Of a stretch of 59,553 nt of DNA, positions 36,741-46,234 are shown piece after piece. Source of the DNA: Exilibacterium sp. (GTDB lineage Bacteria > Pseudomonadota > Gammaproteobacteria > Pseudomonadales > Cellvibrionaceae); contig JANQMH010000001.1 in the NCBI GenBank assembly GCA_028280195.1, positions 1 through 59,553 on the forward strand. The letters are read 5' to 3'. The stretch's first letter is position 1, and every line of letters begins with the position of its first letter. Both the position numbers and the translations under genes were made by a program. Below the pieces are notes generated by a model. It made no database searches and had not been told where the DNA came from. It saw only the letters and a program-made list of their open reading frames with translations.

Positions 36741-38417
36741 TTGAGCGGGCGGGCGGGGGCTGTTGCGGATGCCGCGGTGTCCGCGGCACCGCCGCGTGCC
36801 GCTATCCTGGCCCGACTCGGCCCCGCCCGCTGGCACGCCCCGGCGTGGCTGATGGCGGCGCTGGTATTATTGCCGGTGACGGTCATCGCGCTGAGCTGGA
36901 CCAATGCGCAAACCGAGATCTGGCAGCACCTGATCGAAACCCAACTGGGCCGCCTGCTGAAAAACACCCTGGTGCTGATGCTGGGGGTGGGCATTGGTAC
37001 GGTAGTGCTGGGAGTCAGCCTGGCCTGGTTTACCGCTACCTGTGAGTTTCCCGGCCGCCGCTGGTTCGACTGGGCACTGATGCTGCCGCTGGCTATTCCC
37101 ACCTATGTCGTCGCCTTCGTCGCACTCGGTCTGCTGGGCTTCAGCGGGCCGCTGCAGACGCAGTGGCGGCAGTGGTTCGGGGCCGGGGCCTGGTTTCCCG
37201 ATATCCGCAGCGCCGGCGGCGTCATACTGGTGATGACGCTGGTGCTTTATCCCTATGTGTATATGCTGGCGCGCTCGGCATTTGTGGCCCAGGGCCGCGG
37301 GCTGATGGACGCCTCCCGCCTGCTTGGCGCCGGGCCGCTGGCCAGCTTCTTCAGAGTGGCCTTGCCGATGGCGCGTCCGGCCATTGTCGCCGGTACCGCG
37401 CTGGCGCTGATGGAAAGCCTGGCCGACTTCGGTGCGGTGGCGATTTTCAATTACGATACTTTTACCACGGCGATCTACAAATCCTGGTTCGGCTTTTTCA
37501 ATCTGCAGGCGGCCGCACAGCTGGCCTCGCTGCTGCTGCTGTTCGTCGCCCTGGCGCTCTATGCTGAACAGCGCGCGCGCGGCAGCGGCCGCATCCACCA
37601 GCAGGCCCAGCGCAACCGCGAAGCCTATCGCCTGCGCGGCTGGCGCGCGCTGTTGGTGAGTGTTTACTGTGGTTGCGTGGTGCTGTTGGCATTTGTGGTG
37701 CCGCTGCTGCAATTGCTGTGGTGGGTGGTAGAGCAGCGCGCGGCGGGCTTTGATGCCCGCTATGCGGCGCTGATCGGGCATACCTTTACGCTGGCAGGTC
37801 TTGCCGCCCTCATTACAGTGGTGATGGCAGTGCTGGTGGCCTTTGGGCAGCGGCTGCTCGGGCGCCGGCGCAGCGCTTTGTCGGTGCGGCTGGCCGGGCT
37901 CGGCTATGCCCTGCCCGGCTCGGTGCTGGCGGTGGGTATCCTGCTGGCCTTTGCCTTTATCGACAGGCAGCTGATCAACCCGCTGCGCGACGTATTCGGT
38001 CTGGCGCCGACGCAGTGGCTGGTGGGCAGCCTCGGCGCGCTGGTGCTGGCCTATGTCATTCGCTTTTTTTCCGTCGCCATGGGTCCGGTGCAGTCGGGTC
38101 TGGAGCGCATCAAACCTAACTTTCAAGAGGCGGCCCAGACTTTGGGCGCGAGCCAGCTGCGGGTGCTGCGGCGCATTTATCTGCCGCTGCTGACCCCCGG
38201 CCTGCTGACGGCCATGCTGCTGGTGCTGGTGGATGTGATGAAAGAGATGCCCGCCACGCTGCTGCTGCGGCCCTTCGGCTGGGACACCCTGGCGGTGCGC
38301 GTCTACGAGATGACTTCCGAGGGCGAGTGGCAGCGCGCTGCCCTGCCGGCGCTGACCCTGGTGCTGCTGAGCATCCCGCCGGTGATAATCATGGTCAGAA
38401 AGTCCCGCCGCCGCTGA
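36741..38417 (+). CDS. Fe(3+) ABC transporter permease (FbpB-like, fused)
   Basis: A 558-residue permease with about 12 membrane segments arranged as two homologous halves, each containing the EAA loop: MDASRLLGAGPLASFFRVALP in the first, and QEAAQTLGASQLRVLRRIYLP in the second. This is the fused FbpB/HitB organisation. The start is uncertain: TTG 36741 gives the longest form and lies 6 bp after the binding-protein stop, with GTG 36777 as a possible alternative. The ATPase subunit (FbpC) expected after it is not in the window; gcvT follows instead. Confidence 0.88.
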   Translation: MSGRAGAVADAAVSAAPPRAAILARLGPARWHAPAWLMAALVLLPVTVIALSWTNAQTEIWQHLIETQLGRLLKNTLVLMLGVGIGTVVLGVSLAWFTATCEFPGRRWFDWALMLPLAIPTYVVAFVALGLLGFSGPLQTQWRQWFGAGAWFPDIRSAGGVILVMTLVLYPYVYMLARSAFVAQGRGLMDASRLLGAGPLASFFRVALPMARPAIVAGTALALMESLADFGAVAIFNYDTFTTAIYKSWFGFFNLQAAAQLASLLLLFVALALYAEQRARGSGRIHQQAQRNREAYRLRGWRALLVSVYCGCVVLLAFVVPLLQLLWWVVEQRAAGFDARYAALIGHTFTLAGLAALITVVMAVLVAFGQRLLGRRRSALSVRLAGLGYALPGSVLAVGILLAFAFIDRQLINPLRDVFGLAPTQWLVGSLGALVLAYVIRFFSVAMGPVQSGLERIKPNFQEAAQTLGASQLRVLRRIYLPLLTPGLLTAMLLVLVDVMKEMPATLLLRPFGWDTLAVRVYEMTSEGEWQRAALPALTLVLLSIPPVIIMVRKSRRR

Positions 38418-38450
38418 CCACTGCCGGCAGACAATATTTCCCACCATGCA

Positions 38451-38478
38451 TTGATCGCTCAGACAAACCCGTTACAAT
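38451..38478 (+). promoter_or_regulatory. Candidate sigma-70 promoter for gcvT
   Basis: TTGATC (38451-38456) and TACAAT (38473-38478) with a 16-bp spacer lie about 105 bp before the gcvT start. The transcript leader would contain the ACTAGNN heptads. No glycine riboswitch pattern was recognised. Confidence 0.45.
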
Positions 38479-38533
38479 AGCCGTCCAATCAATTCCACTA
38501 TTGGAAACACCGCGCCGACTATCGGAAACAAAA

Positions 38534-38568
38534 CCTAATAACTAGTAACTAGAGACTAGCGACTAAAT
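38534..38568 (+). repeat. ACTAGNN heptad repeats upstream of gcvT
   Basis: CCTAATA, ACTAGTA, ACTAGAG, ACTAGCG and ACTAAAT follow one another in exact 7-base register. The unit is the same as the one in the long array at 1-98 (ACTAGTC). The last unit ends 14 bp before the gcvT ATG. Confidence 0.8.
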
Positions 38569-38582
38569 CAGGATCTCATCTA

Positions 38583-39671
38583 ATGGGCAATAAAACCCCT
38601 TTGTACGATCTGCATCGTGAAATGCACGGCAAAATCGTGGATTTCGGTGGCTGGGATATGCCCCTGAATTACGGCTCCCAGATCGATGAGCACCACCGGG
38701 TGCGGCGCGGTGCAGGGATGTTCGACGTCTCCCATATGACCATTGTCGATGTCACCGGCAGCGACGCGCGGGCTTTTCTGCGGCGCCTGCTGGCCAACGA
38801 TGTGGAGAAACTGCAGTCCAGCCCCGGCAAAGCGCTCTACAGCGCCATGCTGAATGACAGTGGCGGCGTTATCGACGATTTGATCGTCTACCACATGGGG
38901 GGCTGGTACCGCACCGTGGTCAACTGTGCTACCCGGGAAAAAGATCTCGCCTGGATGCGGCGCCAGGCACAGGCCTTCGATGTCGCCATCGATGAGCGCC
39001 CGCAACTGGCGATGATTGCGGTGCAGGGCCCGCAGGCGATAGACAAAGTCAAAGCGCTTGTATCAGCGGCGAAGGCCGCGGCGGTGGCCGGGCTGAAAGT
39101 GTTTCACGCCGCCGAGGTTGAAGATTGGTTTATTGCCCGCACCGGCTACACTGGTGAGGACGGACTCGAGATCATCCTGCCCGGACAGGCGGCCGCAGGC
39201 TTCTGGCGCGAGCTGGCGCTGGCCGGGGTAGCGCCCTGCGGTCTGGCGGCGCGCGATACACTGCGGCTCGAGGCGGGTATGAACCTCTACGGCAACGATA
39301 TGGACGAGTCGGTGTCGCCGCTGGCGGCCAATATGGGCTGGACCCTGGCGTGGCAGCCGCAGCAGCGGGATTTTATCGGCCGCGCTGCGCTGCAGGCGGA
39401 AAAGCAGCGCGGCGCGACCCACAAACTGGTCGGGCTGGTGCTGGAGGGCCGCGGTGTGTTGCGGGCGCATCAAAAAGTGATTGTGGCTGGCAGCCCGCAC
39501 AGCGGCGAAGTCACCAGCGGCACATTTTCCCCGACCCTGGGCTTTTCCATAGCCCTGGCGCGGGTACCGGTTGAAGTGGGTGATACTTGTCTGGTAGAAA
39601 TGCGCAGTAAGCAGGTGGCGGTCAAGGTAGTCAGGCCGGGTTTTGTACGCCATGGCCAGTCGTTGCTGTGA
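38583..39671 (+). CDS. gcvT: Glycine cleavage T-protein (aminomethyltransferase)
   Basis: A 362-residue Gcv[24 protein letters not shown] is shortened here to its key part [16 protein letters not shown], followed by [28 protein letters not shown] and the C-terminal barrel with [17 protein letters not shown]. It transfers the methylene group from the H-protein to tetrahydrofolate, releasing ammonia. gcvH follows after 66 bp. gcvP is not found in the window. Confidence 0.95.
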   Translation: MGNKTPLYDLHREMHGKIVDFGGWDMPLNYGSQIDEHHRVRRGAGMFDVSHMTIVDVTGSDARAFLRRLLANDVEKLQSSPGKALYSAMLNDSGGVIDDLIVYHMGGWYRTVVNCATREKDLAWMRRQAQAFDVAIDERPQLAMIAVQGPQAIDKVKALVSAAKAAAVAGLKVFHAAEVEDWFIARTGYTGEDGLEIILPGQAAAGFWRELALAGVAPCGLAARDTLRLEAGMNLYGNDMDESVSPLAANMGWTLAWQPQQRDFIGRAALQAEKQRGATHKLVGLVLEGRGVLRAHQKVIVAGSPHSGEVTSGTFSPTLGFSIALARVPVEVGDTCLVEMRSKQVAVKVVRPGFVRHGQSLL

Positions 39672-39737
39672 CTGAGCGATCAGTGCCCGAATAATGGAAA
39701 AGCAAACCACACAGAATGGCTGTTTGAGGACAGATAA

Positions 39738-40130
39738 ATGAGTGAAATTCGCACAGAGTTGAAATATCTGGCGAGCCACGAATGGGCTCGTTTGGAGGAG
39801 GACGGTACTGTCACCATCGGTATTACCGACCACGCCCAGGACAGTCTCGGCGATGTGGTTTACGTCGAAACCCCCGAGATCGGCAGCGCGGTCAATGCCG
39901 GCGAGGAGGCCGGTGTGGTGGAATCGGTGAAGGCCGCATCAGATATCTACTCACTGGTTTCGGGCGAAGTGATTGCGGTTAACGAAGCGCTCGAAGACGC
40001 GCCGGAAACGGTCAACGAGTCGCCCTATGACGACGGCTGGTTTTTTAAAGTGAAGCCGGCCGATCCCAGCGAACTCGACAATGCACTGGACGCCGATGCC
40101 TACCGGGAAATAGCCGAGGCCGACGACTGA
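39738..40130 (+). CDS. gcvH: Glycine cleavage H-protein
   Basis: A 130-residue lipoyl carrier protein. The lipoylated lysine is in [18 protein letters not shown] (about residue 65), preceded by [19 protein letters not shown] and followed by [14 protein letters not shown], all standard for GcvH. GAGGACAG lies before the ATG. It works with GcvT, GcvP and lipoamide dehydrogenase. Confidence 0.97.
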   Translation: MSEIRTELKYLASHEWARLEEDGTVTIGITDHAQDSLGDVVYVETPEIGSAVNAGEEAGVVESVKAASDIYSLVSGEVIAVNEALEDAPETVNESPYDDGWFFKVKPADPSELDNALDADAYREIAEADD

Positions 40131-40155
40131 ACCGATAAGAATACGCAGTGTGCCG

Positions 40156-41346
40156 ATGTCCCTGCCTCCGCTGGTATTGAAAAGTCAGGCGGACAAACGC
40201 CTGAGGCGCGGCCACCTGTGGGTTTATTCGAACGAGGTCGACACCGGCAAGAGCCCGCTAAGGGACTTTGAACCCGGCCAGCAGGCGCAGTTGCTGAATC
40301 ACCGCAAGCAGAGCCTGGGGGTGGTCACTGTCAACCCCAATACACTGATCTGCGCGCGCCTGGTAAGTCGCGACCAGCGCTACCCGCTGAACAAATCGCT
40401 GCTGGTTCACCGCCTGCAACAGGCGGCGGCACTGCGCCGCAGTTGTTTTGACAAGCCCTTTTACCGCCTGGTATTCGGCGATGCCGACCTGCTTCCCGGG
40501 CTGGTGGTGGATCGCTTCGGCGATGTGCTGGTGGTGCAGATTGCGTCGGCGGGCATGGAGCGGGTAAAGGACGATATCGTACAGGCGCTGCAACAGTGCT
40601 TTTCACCCAGCGGAATTCTGCTGCGCAATGACCACGGTGCCAGGGAACTGGAAAACCTGCCCGCCTATGTTGAAACCCTCGGCGAAGTGGCCGATGCCGT
40701 TGAATTGCTGGAAAACGATACCCGTTTTCTGGCGCCTGTCCGCAGCGGCCAGAAGACCGGCTGGTTTTACGATCATCGAGTCAACCGCGCCTGCCTGCAG
40801 GGCCACGCCGCCGGCAAGCGTGTGCTGGATATGTTTTCCTATGTGGGTGGCTGGGGCGTGCAGGCGGCACGCGCCGGCGCCGGCCGGGTAGTCTGTGTCG
40901 ACGCCTCGCGCCAGGCGCTGGACTGGGTGGCGGAGAACGCCGCTCTCAACGGCCTGCAGGCGCGAGTGGAAACCCGGGCCGGCAAGGCCGTTGAGGTTAT
41001 GAAACACATGATCGCCGACGGCGAACGTTTCGATATCGTGGTGCTGGACCCGCCGGCATTCATCAAACGCCGCAGGGATCAGCACGCCGGCGAAGCCGCC
41101 TACCGCCATATCAACGACATGGCGATGCGGCTGCTGTGCCGCGACGGCCTGCTGGTTTCCGCTTCCTGCTCGATGCACCTGCCGCGCGCTGCGCTGACCG
41201 ATATTATCCGCGGCGCCGCCCGCCATCTCGACCGGCATGCGCAGTTGATTTATCAGGGCGGGCAAGGGCTGGACCATCCGATACATCCGGCCATAGCCGA
41301 GACGGATTATTTAAAGGCGGCCTTTGCGCGGGTTTTGGCTGCCTGA
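40156..41346 (+). CDS. RlmI-like 23S rRNA (cytosine-5)-methyltransferase
   Basis: About 396 residues. The N-terminal PUA domain starts LVLKSQADKRLRRGHLWVYSNEV; a central EEHE-like region follows (DLLPGLVVDRFGDVLVVQ). The methyltransferase domain has the SAM loop VLDMFSYVGGWGVQAA and catalytic-type VLDPPAFIKRRRD. It ends in SCSMHLPRAAL, whose cysteine is the expected nucleophile. ATG 40156 is chosen; GTG 40150 is possible. It belongs to the RlmI/RlmK family and likely methylates C1962 of 23S rRNA. Confidence 0.87.
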   Translation: MSLPPLVLKSQADKRLRRGHLWVYSNEVDTGKSPLRDFEPGQQAQLLNHRKQSLGVVTVNPNTLICARLVSRDQRYPLNKSLLVHRLQQAAALRRSCFDKPFYRLVFGDADLLPGLVVDRFGDVLVVQIASAGMERVKDDIVQALQQCFSPSGILLRNDHGARELENLPAYVETLGEVADAVELLENDTRFLAPVRSGQKTGWFYDHRVNRACLQGHAAGKRVLDMFSYVGGWGVQAARAGAGRVVCVDASRQALDWVAENAALNGLQARVETRAGKAVEVMKHMIADGERFDIVVLDPPAFIKRRRDQHAGEAAYRHINDMAMRLLCRDGLLVSASCSMHLPRAALTDIIRGAARHLDRHAQLIYQGGQGLDHPIHPAIAETDYLKAAFARVLAA

Positions 41347-41360
41347 CGGGGCCTGCCGGC

Positions 41361-42551
41361 TCAATCGGTGTCGGGTGCCAGCAGAGCGGCTGCCGATAAC
41401 AGCAGTGCGTGCAGTTCGGTTACCGCCGGGTCGCTTTCTCCGGCGTCCGTTCTGGTATGCAGAATATCTGCCGGCCGTTGCAGCAGCTCGCGCGCCTGGC
41501 TCAGCTGTTGCTGCAACTGTTGCCGCTCGCTTTGTTCTTGCAGTATCCAGCTGCCGAGCCCGGTTTCCGTATCCAGCAATTGCTGCAGGCCGTCGAGGCC
41601 GGCGGCCATGGCTGTGGCAGAGGCGCCGGCGTAGAAACTGTGCAGCGACTCCGATGGCTCGGTACCCGGCTGCAGCAGCGGTTCGAGCTGTTTTTCCGCC
41701 AGCTCCGCAACCAGGAAATACCCGGCCGCCTGCTGTAACAATTGCAGGCGGCTGTGTGGCAGCAGCTGCAAAAACTGCTGTTGCATGACCGCGTCGCCGG
41801 AACTCCACTGGCGCCGCAGGTTTTGCAGATCGTCGCCCAGCAGATTGCACATCAGGGCCAGCAGGCTGCGGCGGCGGTTGGCAGGCAGGTCCACCTTACT
41901 CAGACCGGCATCGCCGAGGGCCGCCGGTATTTCGGCATCGACGGCAAAGTCCGAGGGCGGCCGCCGGCCCTGTTCGCCCCACAGCAGATAGGCCATGGCG
42001 TGGAAACCCAGGCTGACATCGGCGTCATCGCTGAAGCCGTGTTGTCGCCGGATGGCCTCGGCGGTCACCGGTACGGCAATATCGTTGACGATGCCGCTGT
42101 GGGTATAGACTGCAAAGTAGTCCAGATAACCGGGTGTGATCGGCCAGCTGTCGAGGGGCGAATTGAGGGCGGCGATATCACCGAACAGGCCCGGGCTGCT
42201 GCCGGCCAATGCCAGAAACACATCGAAGCGGTGGTAGTCGTTGTGTGCCTGCTGCCAGGCCCGGCGCGCATTCTCGAGGCCTGGCTGATCGGCCTGTTGC
42301 AGAAACTGCTGCACCGCCGCGCACAGGCGGGTGCTGCTGTCGAGACTGGTATCGAGGAAAGTTTCGCCCAGCTGCCAGGCGGCCAGGGTTGCCGGCCCCA
42401 GCAGGGCCTGTTCAGCGGCGGTGGGTTGCGCCACCGCCTGGGCGGGCGGCGGGGCCTGTTGCTGTTCACAGGCATTGAGTAACAGGGTCACCGGCAGCAG
42501 TATTGCCGACAAGATGTTTTTGAGCGGCAAGGCTTTTGCGGGCAAGGCCAT
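41361..42551 (-). CDS. Imelysin-like lipoprotein (M75 family, altered motif)
   Basis: About 396 residues starting with a lipoprotein signal (ILSAILLPVTLLLNACE). The body is helical with imelysin features: ARRAWQQAHNDYHRFDVF, SPLDSWPITPGYLDY, and SLGFHAMAYLLWGEQG. In most imelysins the latter reads GxHxxE followed by YLLWG; here the Glu is Ala, so the putative metal site is incomplete. Imelysins are periplasmic or outer-membrane proteins connected with iron uptake. ATG 42551 is preferred to ATG 42575 because it gives a normal signal peptide. Confidence 0.75.
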   Translation of the reverse strand: MALPAKALPLKNILSAILLPVTLLLNACEQQQAPPPAQAVAQPTAAEQALLGPATLAAWQLGETFLDTSLDSSTRLCAAVQQFLQQADQPGLENARRAWQQAHNDYHRFDVFLALAGSSPGLFGDIAALNSPLDSWPITPGYLDYFAVYTHSGIVNDIAVPVTAEAIRRQHGFSDDADVSLGFHAMAYLLWGEQGRRPPSDFAVDAEIPAALGDAGLSKVDLPANRRRSLLALMCNLLGDDLQNLRRQWSSGDAVMQQQFLQLLPHSRLQLLQQAAGYFLVAELAEKQLEPLLQPGTEPSESLHSFYAGASATAMAAGLDGLQQLLDTETGLGSWILQEQSERQQLQQQLSQARELLQRPADILHTRTDAGESDPAVTELHALLLSAAALLAPDTD

Positions 42552-42617
42552 GGGGAATCGCCGTGTTACAGCCACTTTTATTACATTCCTATTTAGTCAT
42601 GCAGGTAGTCATGCAGG

Positions 42618-43274
42618 TCAGTCGCGCAGGCTAATGATATCCCAGCCGTTGCCGAGGGCGCAGCGACGCAGTTCATCATCCGGGTCTACTGCTATCGGTG
42701 TATCGACCTTTTGCAGCAGCGGCAGATCGTTGATGGAATCACTGTAGAAATGGCTGCCCGCCAGCGTGCCGCTGTAGTGCTGCAGCCAGTTTTGCAGGCG
42801 CGTGACCTTGCCCTCGCGATAGCACGGCGTGCCGGTATACCTGCCGGTGTAGGCGCCCGCCTGTATCTCCGCTTCGGTGGCCAGCAGTTCGTCCACCCCC
42901 AGCCAGCTGGCGATAGGGGCCGTGACAAAGCGGTTGGTGGCGGTGATTATCAGCAGGTCATCGCCGCGGTCGCGGTGCTGTTGCAGCAGCCTGTCGCTTT
43001 TCGGCAGGCGGATCGGTTCGATACACTCGCGCATGAACTGGCGGTGCAGCTCGGTCAGCCGGGTTGTGGGAATTTCGGCCAGTGGGCGCAGGGCAAACTG
43101 CAAGTATGCATCGACATCCAGGCGGCCGGCCTGATAGTCGCGGTAAAAGCGGTCGTTCTCGGTGCGGTAATAATCGCCATCGACCAAGCGTTTGCGCACC
43201 AGAAATTCGCCCCACAGGTGATCGCTGTCACCGCCGATCAGGGTGTTGTCCAGATCAAAAATCGCCAGGCTCAC
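42618..43274 (-). CDS. HAD-IB family phosphatase (PSPase-like)
   Basis: About 218 residues. Motif I is AIFDLDNTLIGGDSDHLWGEF, given here in part as FDLDNTLIGGDSD; motif II TNRF in LLIITATNRFVTAP; motif III GKVTRLQNWL; motif IV HFYSDSINDLPLLQ. This is the subfamily IB signature (CicA/SerB-like). GTG 43274 is the start because AGAGGAGG lies six bases before it; the in-frame ATG 43289 is part of the ribosome-binding region. It is divergent from rppH, a neighbourhood common in pseudomonads. Confidence 0.87.
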   Translation of the reverse strand: MSLAIFDLDNTLIGGDSDHLWGEFLVRKRLVDGDYYRTENDRFYRDYQAGRLDVDAYLQFALRPLAEIPTTRLTELHRQFMRECIEPIRLPKSDRLLQQHRDRGDDLLIITATNRFVTAPIASWLGVDELLATEAEIQAGAYTGRYTGTPCYREGKVTRLQNWLQHYSGTLAGSHFYSDSINDLPLLQKVDTPIAVDPDDELRRCALGNGWDIISLRD

Positions 43275-43465
43275 TCTGCCTCCTCTCATTGCGGCCGCTC
43301 GGCCGGCCTCCGGGTTAAGTGCTATCTTCTAGAATATCAGAGAAATCCGTGCCGGCGCTGTGACGATGTCGGGCTGATTGCTGAAAGTCATTGATTTGTG
43401 GAACAATAGTTAGTCGCCCCTCGCTTGCGGAACGCAGCGATAACACAATAAACAGGGAGATACAG

Positions 43466-43966
43466 GTGATCGACGCCGAAGGCTTTCGGCCCAATGTGGG
43501 CATCGTGCTTACCAATACGCTGGGCCAGTTACTGTGGGCGCGCCGCATCGGCGGGCAGGATGCCTGGCAGTTTCCCCAGGGCGGCATCAATAACGACGAG
43601 TCCCCCGAACAGGCGCTCTACCGGGAGCTGCACGAGGAGGTCGGCCTGGGGCGGGGCGATGTCGAGCTGCTCGCCAGTACCCGCGGCTGGTTGCGCTATC
43701 GCCTGCCGCAGCGCCTGGTGCGGCAGCATTCCACGCCGGTTTGCGTCGGCCAGAAGCAGAAATGGTTCCTGTTGAAACTGCTGGGTGACGACAGCAGCGT
43801 CACCCTGGAAAACGGCGGCCCGGCCGAATTTGACGGTTGGCGCTGGGTCAGCTACTGGTACCCGCTGGGCAAGGTTGTCGCCTTTAAACGCGATGTTTAC
43901 CGCCGTGCCCTCAAGGAGCTGGCGCCTGCCCACGCCCAGCTGGAGGCCGCCCCGGCGGCACGGTGA
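43466..43966 (+). CDS. rppH: RNA pyrophosphohydrolase
   Basis: A 166-residue Nudix hydrolase. It begins [17 protein letters not shown], has [17 protein letters not shown] followed by the REL-HEEVGL part of the Nudix box, then [14 protein letters not shown] and [13 protein letters not shown], the RppH signature. It removes pyrophosphate from the 5' end of mRNAs and so triggers decay. GTG 43466 is used as start, with GGGAG at 43455-43459. The ptsP start follows its stop by 9 bp. Confidence 0.95.
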   Translation: MIDAEGFRPNVGIVLTNTLGQLLWARRIGGQDAWQFPQGGINNDESPEQALYRELHEEVGLGRGDVELLASTRGWLRYRLPQRLVRQHSTPVCVGQKQKWFLLKLLGDDSSVTLENGGPAEFDGWRWVSYWYPLGKVVAFKRDVYRRALKELAPAHAQLEAAPAAR

Positions 43967-43975
43967 GAGCGCCCC

Positions 43976-46234
43976 ATGCTGAATTCGCTGCGCAATATCG
44001 TTCAAGAGGTCAATGCCGCCCGCGATCTGAAGGCGGCGCTGGACATTATTGTGCGGCGGGTCAAGGCCGCCATGGAGACCGAAGTCTGCTCGGTGTATCT
44101 GCGCGACGGCAAGGGCGGTTATGTGTTGATGGCTACCGACGGGCTCAATCTGGACGCCGTCGGTCAGGTGCGGCTGGCCCCCGAGGAGGGGCTGGTGGGC
44201 CGGGTGGTGGTGCGCGAGGAACCGATCAACCTCGAGCACGCCGAGACCCACCCCAAATACCAGTATTTTCCCGAGACCGGCGAGGAGCGCTACGGCGCCT
44301 TTCTCGGCGTGCCGATTATTCACCACCGCGAGGTGCTGGGTGTGCTGGTGGTGCAGCAGACCGACAGGCGCCGCTTCGACGAGGGGCACGAGGCCTTCCT
44401 GGTGACCATGTCGGCGCAGCTGGCCGGTGTCATCGCCCACGCCGAGGCCACCGGCGTGCTGGAACAGATGGGCCAGATGGCGGTGGAGGCAAAGTTTGCC
44501 GGCGTCGCCGGTGCGCCCGGGGTGGCCATCGGCCAGGCTGTGGTGATGGTGCCGCCGGCGGACCTGGACGCCGTGCCGTTCAAGCGCTGCAAGGATGTGG
44601 AGGAGGAACTGGCGTTCTTTCACCGCTCCCTGGTGGCGGTACGCAACGATATCAAAGCCCTGGGCGATAAGCTCAAGCCGCGCATCAACCGCGAGGAGCA
44701 GGCGCTGTTTGACGCCTATGTCGGCATGCTCGATGACGCTGCCCTGGGCGGCGAGGTTACCGAGCGCATTCGCCAGGGCGTGAGTGCGCCCTTCGCCTGG
44801 CGCGAAGTCATTCTCGAGCACGTGAATAATTTTTCCAGTATGAACGATGCCTACCTGCGCGAGCGCGCCGCCGATGTGCGCGACCTCGGGCGCCGCGTAC
44901 TGGCCTATCTGCAGGAGTCTTCGCAGCACTGCCGCACTTTTCCCGACAGCGCCATTCTGGTGGGCGAGGAACTGACCGCCTCGATGCTGGGCGAGGTGCC
45001 GAAAGACAAACTGGCAGGCCTGGTTTCGGTGCAGGGCTCAGGCAATTCCCATGTCGCAATTCTGGCCCGCGCCATGGGTATACCTACCGTCATGGGTGCC
45101 GTCGACCTGCCCTACGCCCAACTGGACCAGCGCGAGCTGGTGGTCGACGGCTATCATGGCCGGGTTTACAGTGACCCCGGGCAGGAACTGCGCAAGCACT
45201 ACGAGGTGATCTGCCAGGAAGAACAGGAGCTGGTGCGCGGACTCGAGGCGCTGAAAGAGCTGCCCTGTGAAACACTGGACCACCACCGCGTGCCGCTGTG
45301 GGTCAATACCGGGCTGATGGCCGATGTCGTCAGGTCGCTGGAGCGCGGGGCCGAGGGTGTAGGCCTCTACCGTACCGAAGTGCCTTTCCTGCTGCGCGAC
45401 CGCTTTCCCAGCGAAGAGGAACAGCGCCAGATCTACCGCGAACAGCTGGTGGCATTCGCTCCGCACCCGGTGACCATGCGCACCCTGGATATCGGCGGCG
45501 ACAAGTCCCTGCCCTATTTCCCCATCGAAGAAGCCAACCCCTTTTTGGGCTGGCGCGGCATTCGCGTCACCCTCGATCACCCGGAGATTTTCCTGTCGCA
45601 GGTCAGGGCCATGCTAAAGGCCAGCGAGGGCCTCAACAACCTGCGCATCATGCTGCCGATGATCACCAGTGTGCCGGAGCTGGAGGCCGCGCAGACGCTG
45701 ATCTATCGCTCCTTTCACGAGCTGCTGGAGGAGGGATATAAGATCGAGCTGCCGCCCATCGGCGTGATGGTGGAGGTGCCGGCGGCGGTATACCAGGCGC
45801 GGGAGCTGGCCGAGCGGGTCGATTTTCTCTCGGTCGGCAGCAACGACCTGACCCAGTACCTGCTGGCGGTCGACCGCAATAACGCCCGCGTGGCGGATCT
45901 GTACGACGCTTTTCATCCGGCGGTGCTCAGAGCGCTGCAGCATGTGGTGGCCGATGCCCACAGCCAGGGCACACCGGTCGGTATCTGCGGCGAGCTGGCC
46001 GGTGATCCCGGCGCCGCGCTGCTGCTGATGGCGATGGGTTTTGATGTGCTGTCGATGAACGCCACCAACCTGCCGAAAGTCAAGTCGGTGATTCGCCGGG
46101 TAAGCCTGCAGCAGGCCGAGCAGCTGCTGTCCGAGGTGATGCAATTGTCCGACGCCGACGCCATTGCCCATTATATGGAACAGGAGCTGAAGCAGGCCGG
46201 TATCACCAGCCTGCTGCGCCCGGCAACCGCCTGA
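43976..46234 (+). CDS. ptsP: Phosphoenolpyruvate-protein phosphotransferase PtsP (enzyme I-Ntr)
   Basis: A 752-residue protein. The N-terminal GAF domain (about 1-160) includes VCSVYLRDGKGGYVLMATDG and YGAFLGVPIIHHREVLGV. The enzyme I part has the phosphohistidine in GSGNSHVAILARAMGIP, PEP-binding LRTLDIGGDK-type sequence in MRTLDIGGDKSLPYF, GSNDLTQYLLAVDRNN, and cysteine in GICGELAGDP. It is the first enzyme of the nitrogen-type PTS and passes phosphate from PEP to NPr. It sits directly after rppH, a conserved pair. Its stop is immediately adjacent to the stop of the convergent NRDE gene. Confidence 0.95.
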   Translation: MLNSLRNIVQEVNAARDLKAALDIIVRRVKAAMETEVCSVYLRDGKGGYVLMATDGLNLDAVGQVRLAPEEGLVGRVVVREEPINLEHAETHPKYQYFPETGEERYGAFLGVPIIHHREVLGVLVVQQTDRRRFDEGHEAFLVTMSAQLAGVIAHAEATGVLEQMGQMAVEAKFAGVAGAPGVAIGQAVVMVPPADLDAVPFKRCKDVEEELAFFHRSLVAVRNDIKALGDKLKPRINREEQALFDAYVGMLDDAALGGEVTERIRQGVSAPFAWREVILEHVNNFSSMNDAYLRERAADVRDLGRRVLAYLQESSQHCRTFPDSAILVGEELTASMLGEVPKDKLAGLVSVQGSGNSHVAILARAMGIPTVMGAVDLPYAQLDQRELVVDGYHGRVYSDPGQELRKHYEVICQEEQELVRGLEALKELPCETLDHHRVPLWVNTGLMADVVRSLERGAEGVGLYRTEVPFLLRDRFPSEEEQRQIYREQLVAFAPHPVTMRTLDIGGDKSLPYFPIEEANPFLGWRGIRVTLDHPEIFLSQVRAMLKASEGLNNLRIMLPMITSVPELEAAQTLIYRSFHELLEEGYKIELPPIGVMVEVPAAVYQARELAERVDFLSVGSNDLTQYLLAVDRNNARVADLYDAFHPAVLRALQHVVADAHSQGTPVGICGELAGDPGAALLLMAMGFDVLSMNATNLPKVKSVIRRVSLQQAEQLLSEVMQLSDADAIAHYMEQELKQAGITSLLRPATA

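Noticed and set aside
36867-38447. 526-codon minus-strand frame
   Set aside because: Antisense to the ferric permease; its Gln/His-rich sequence reflects complement of membrane-protein codons.
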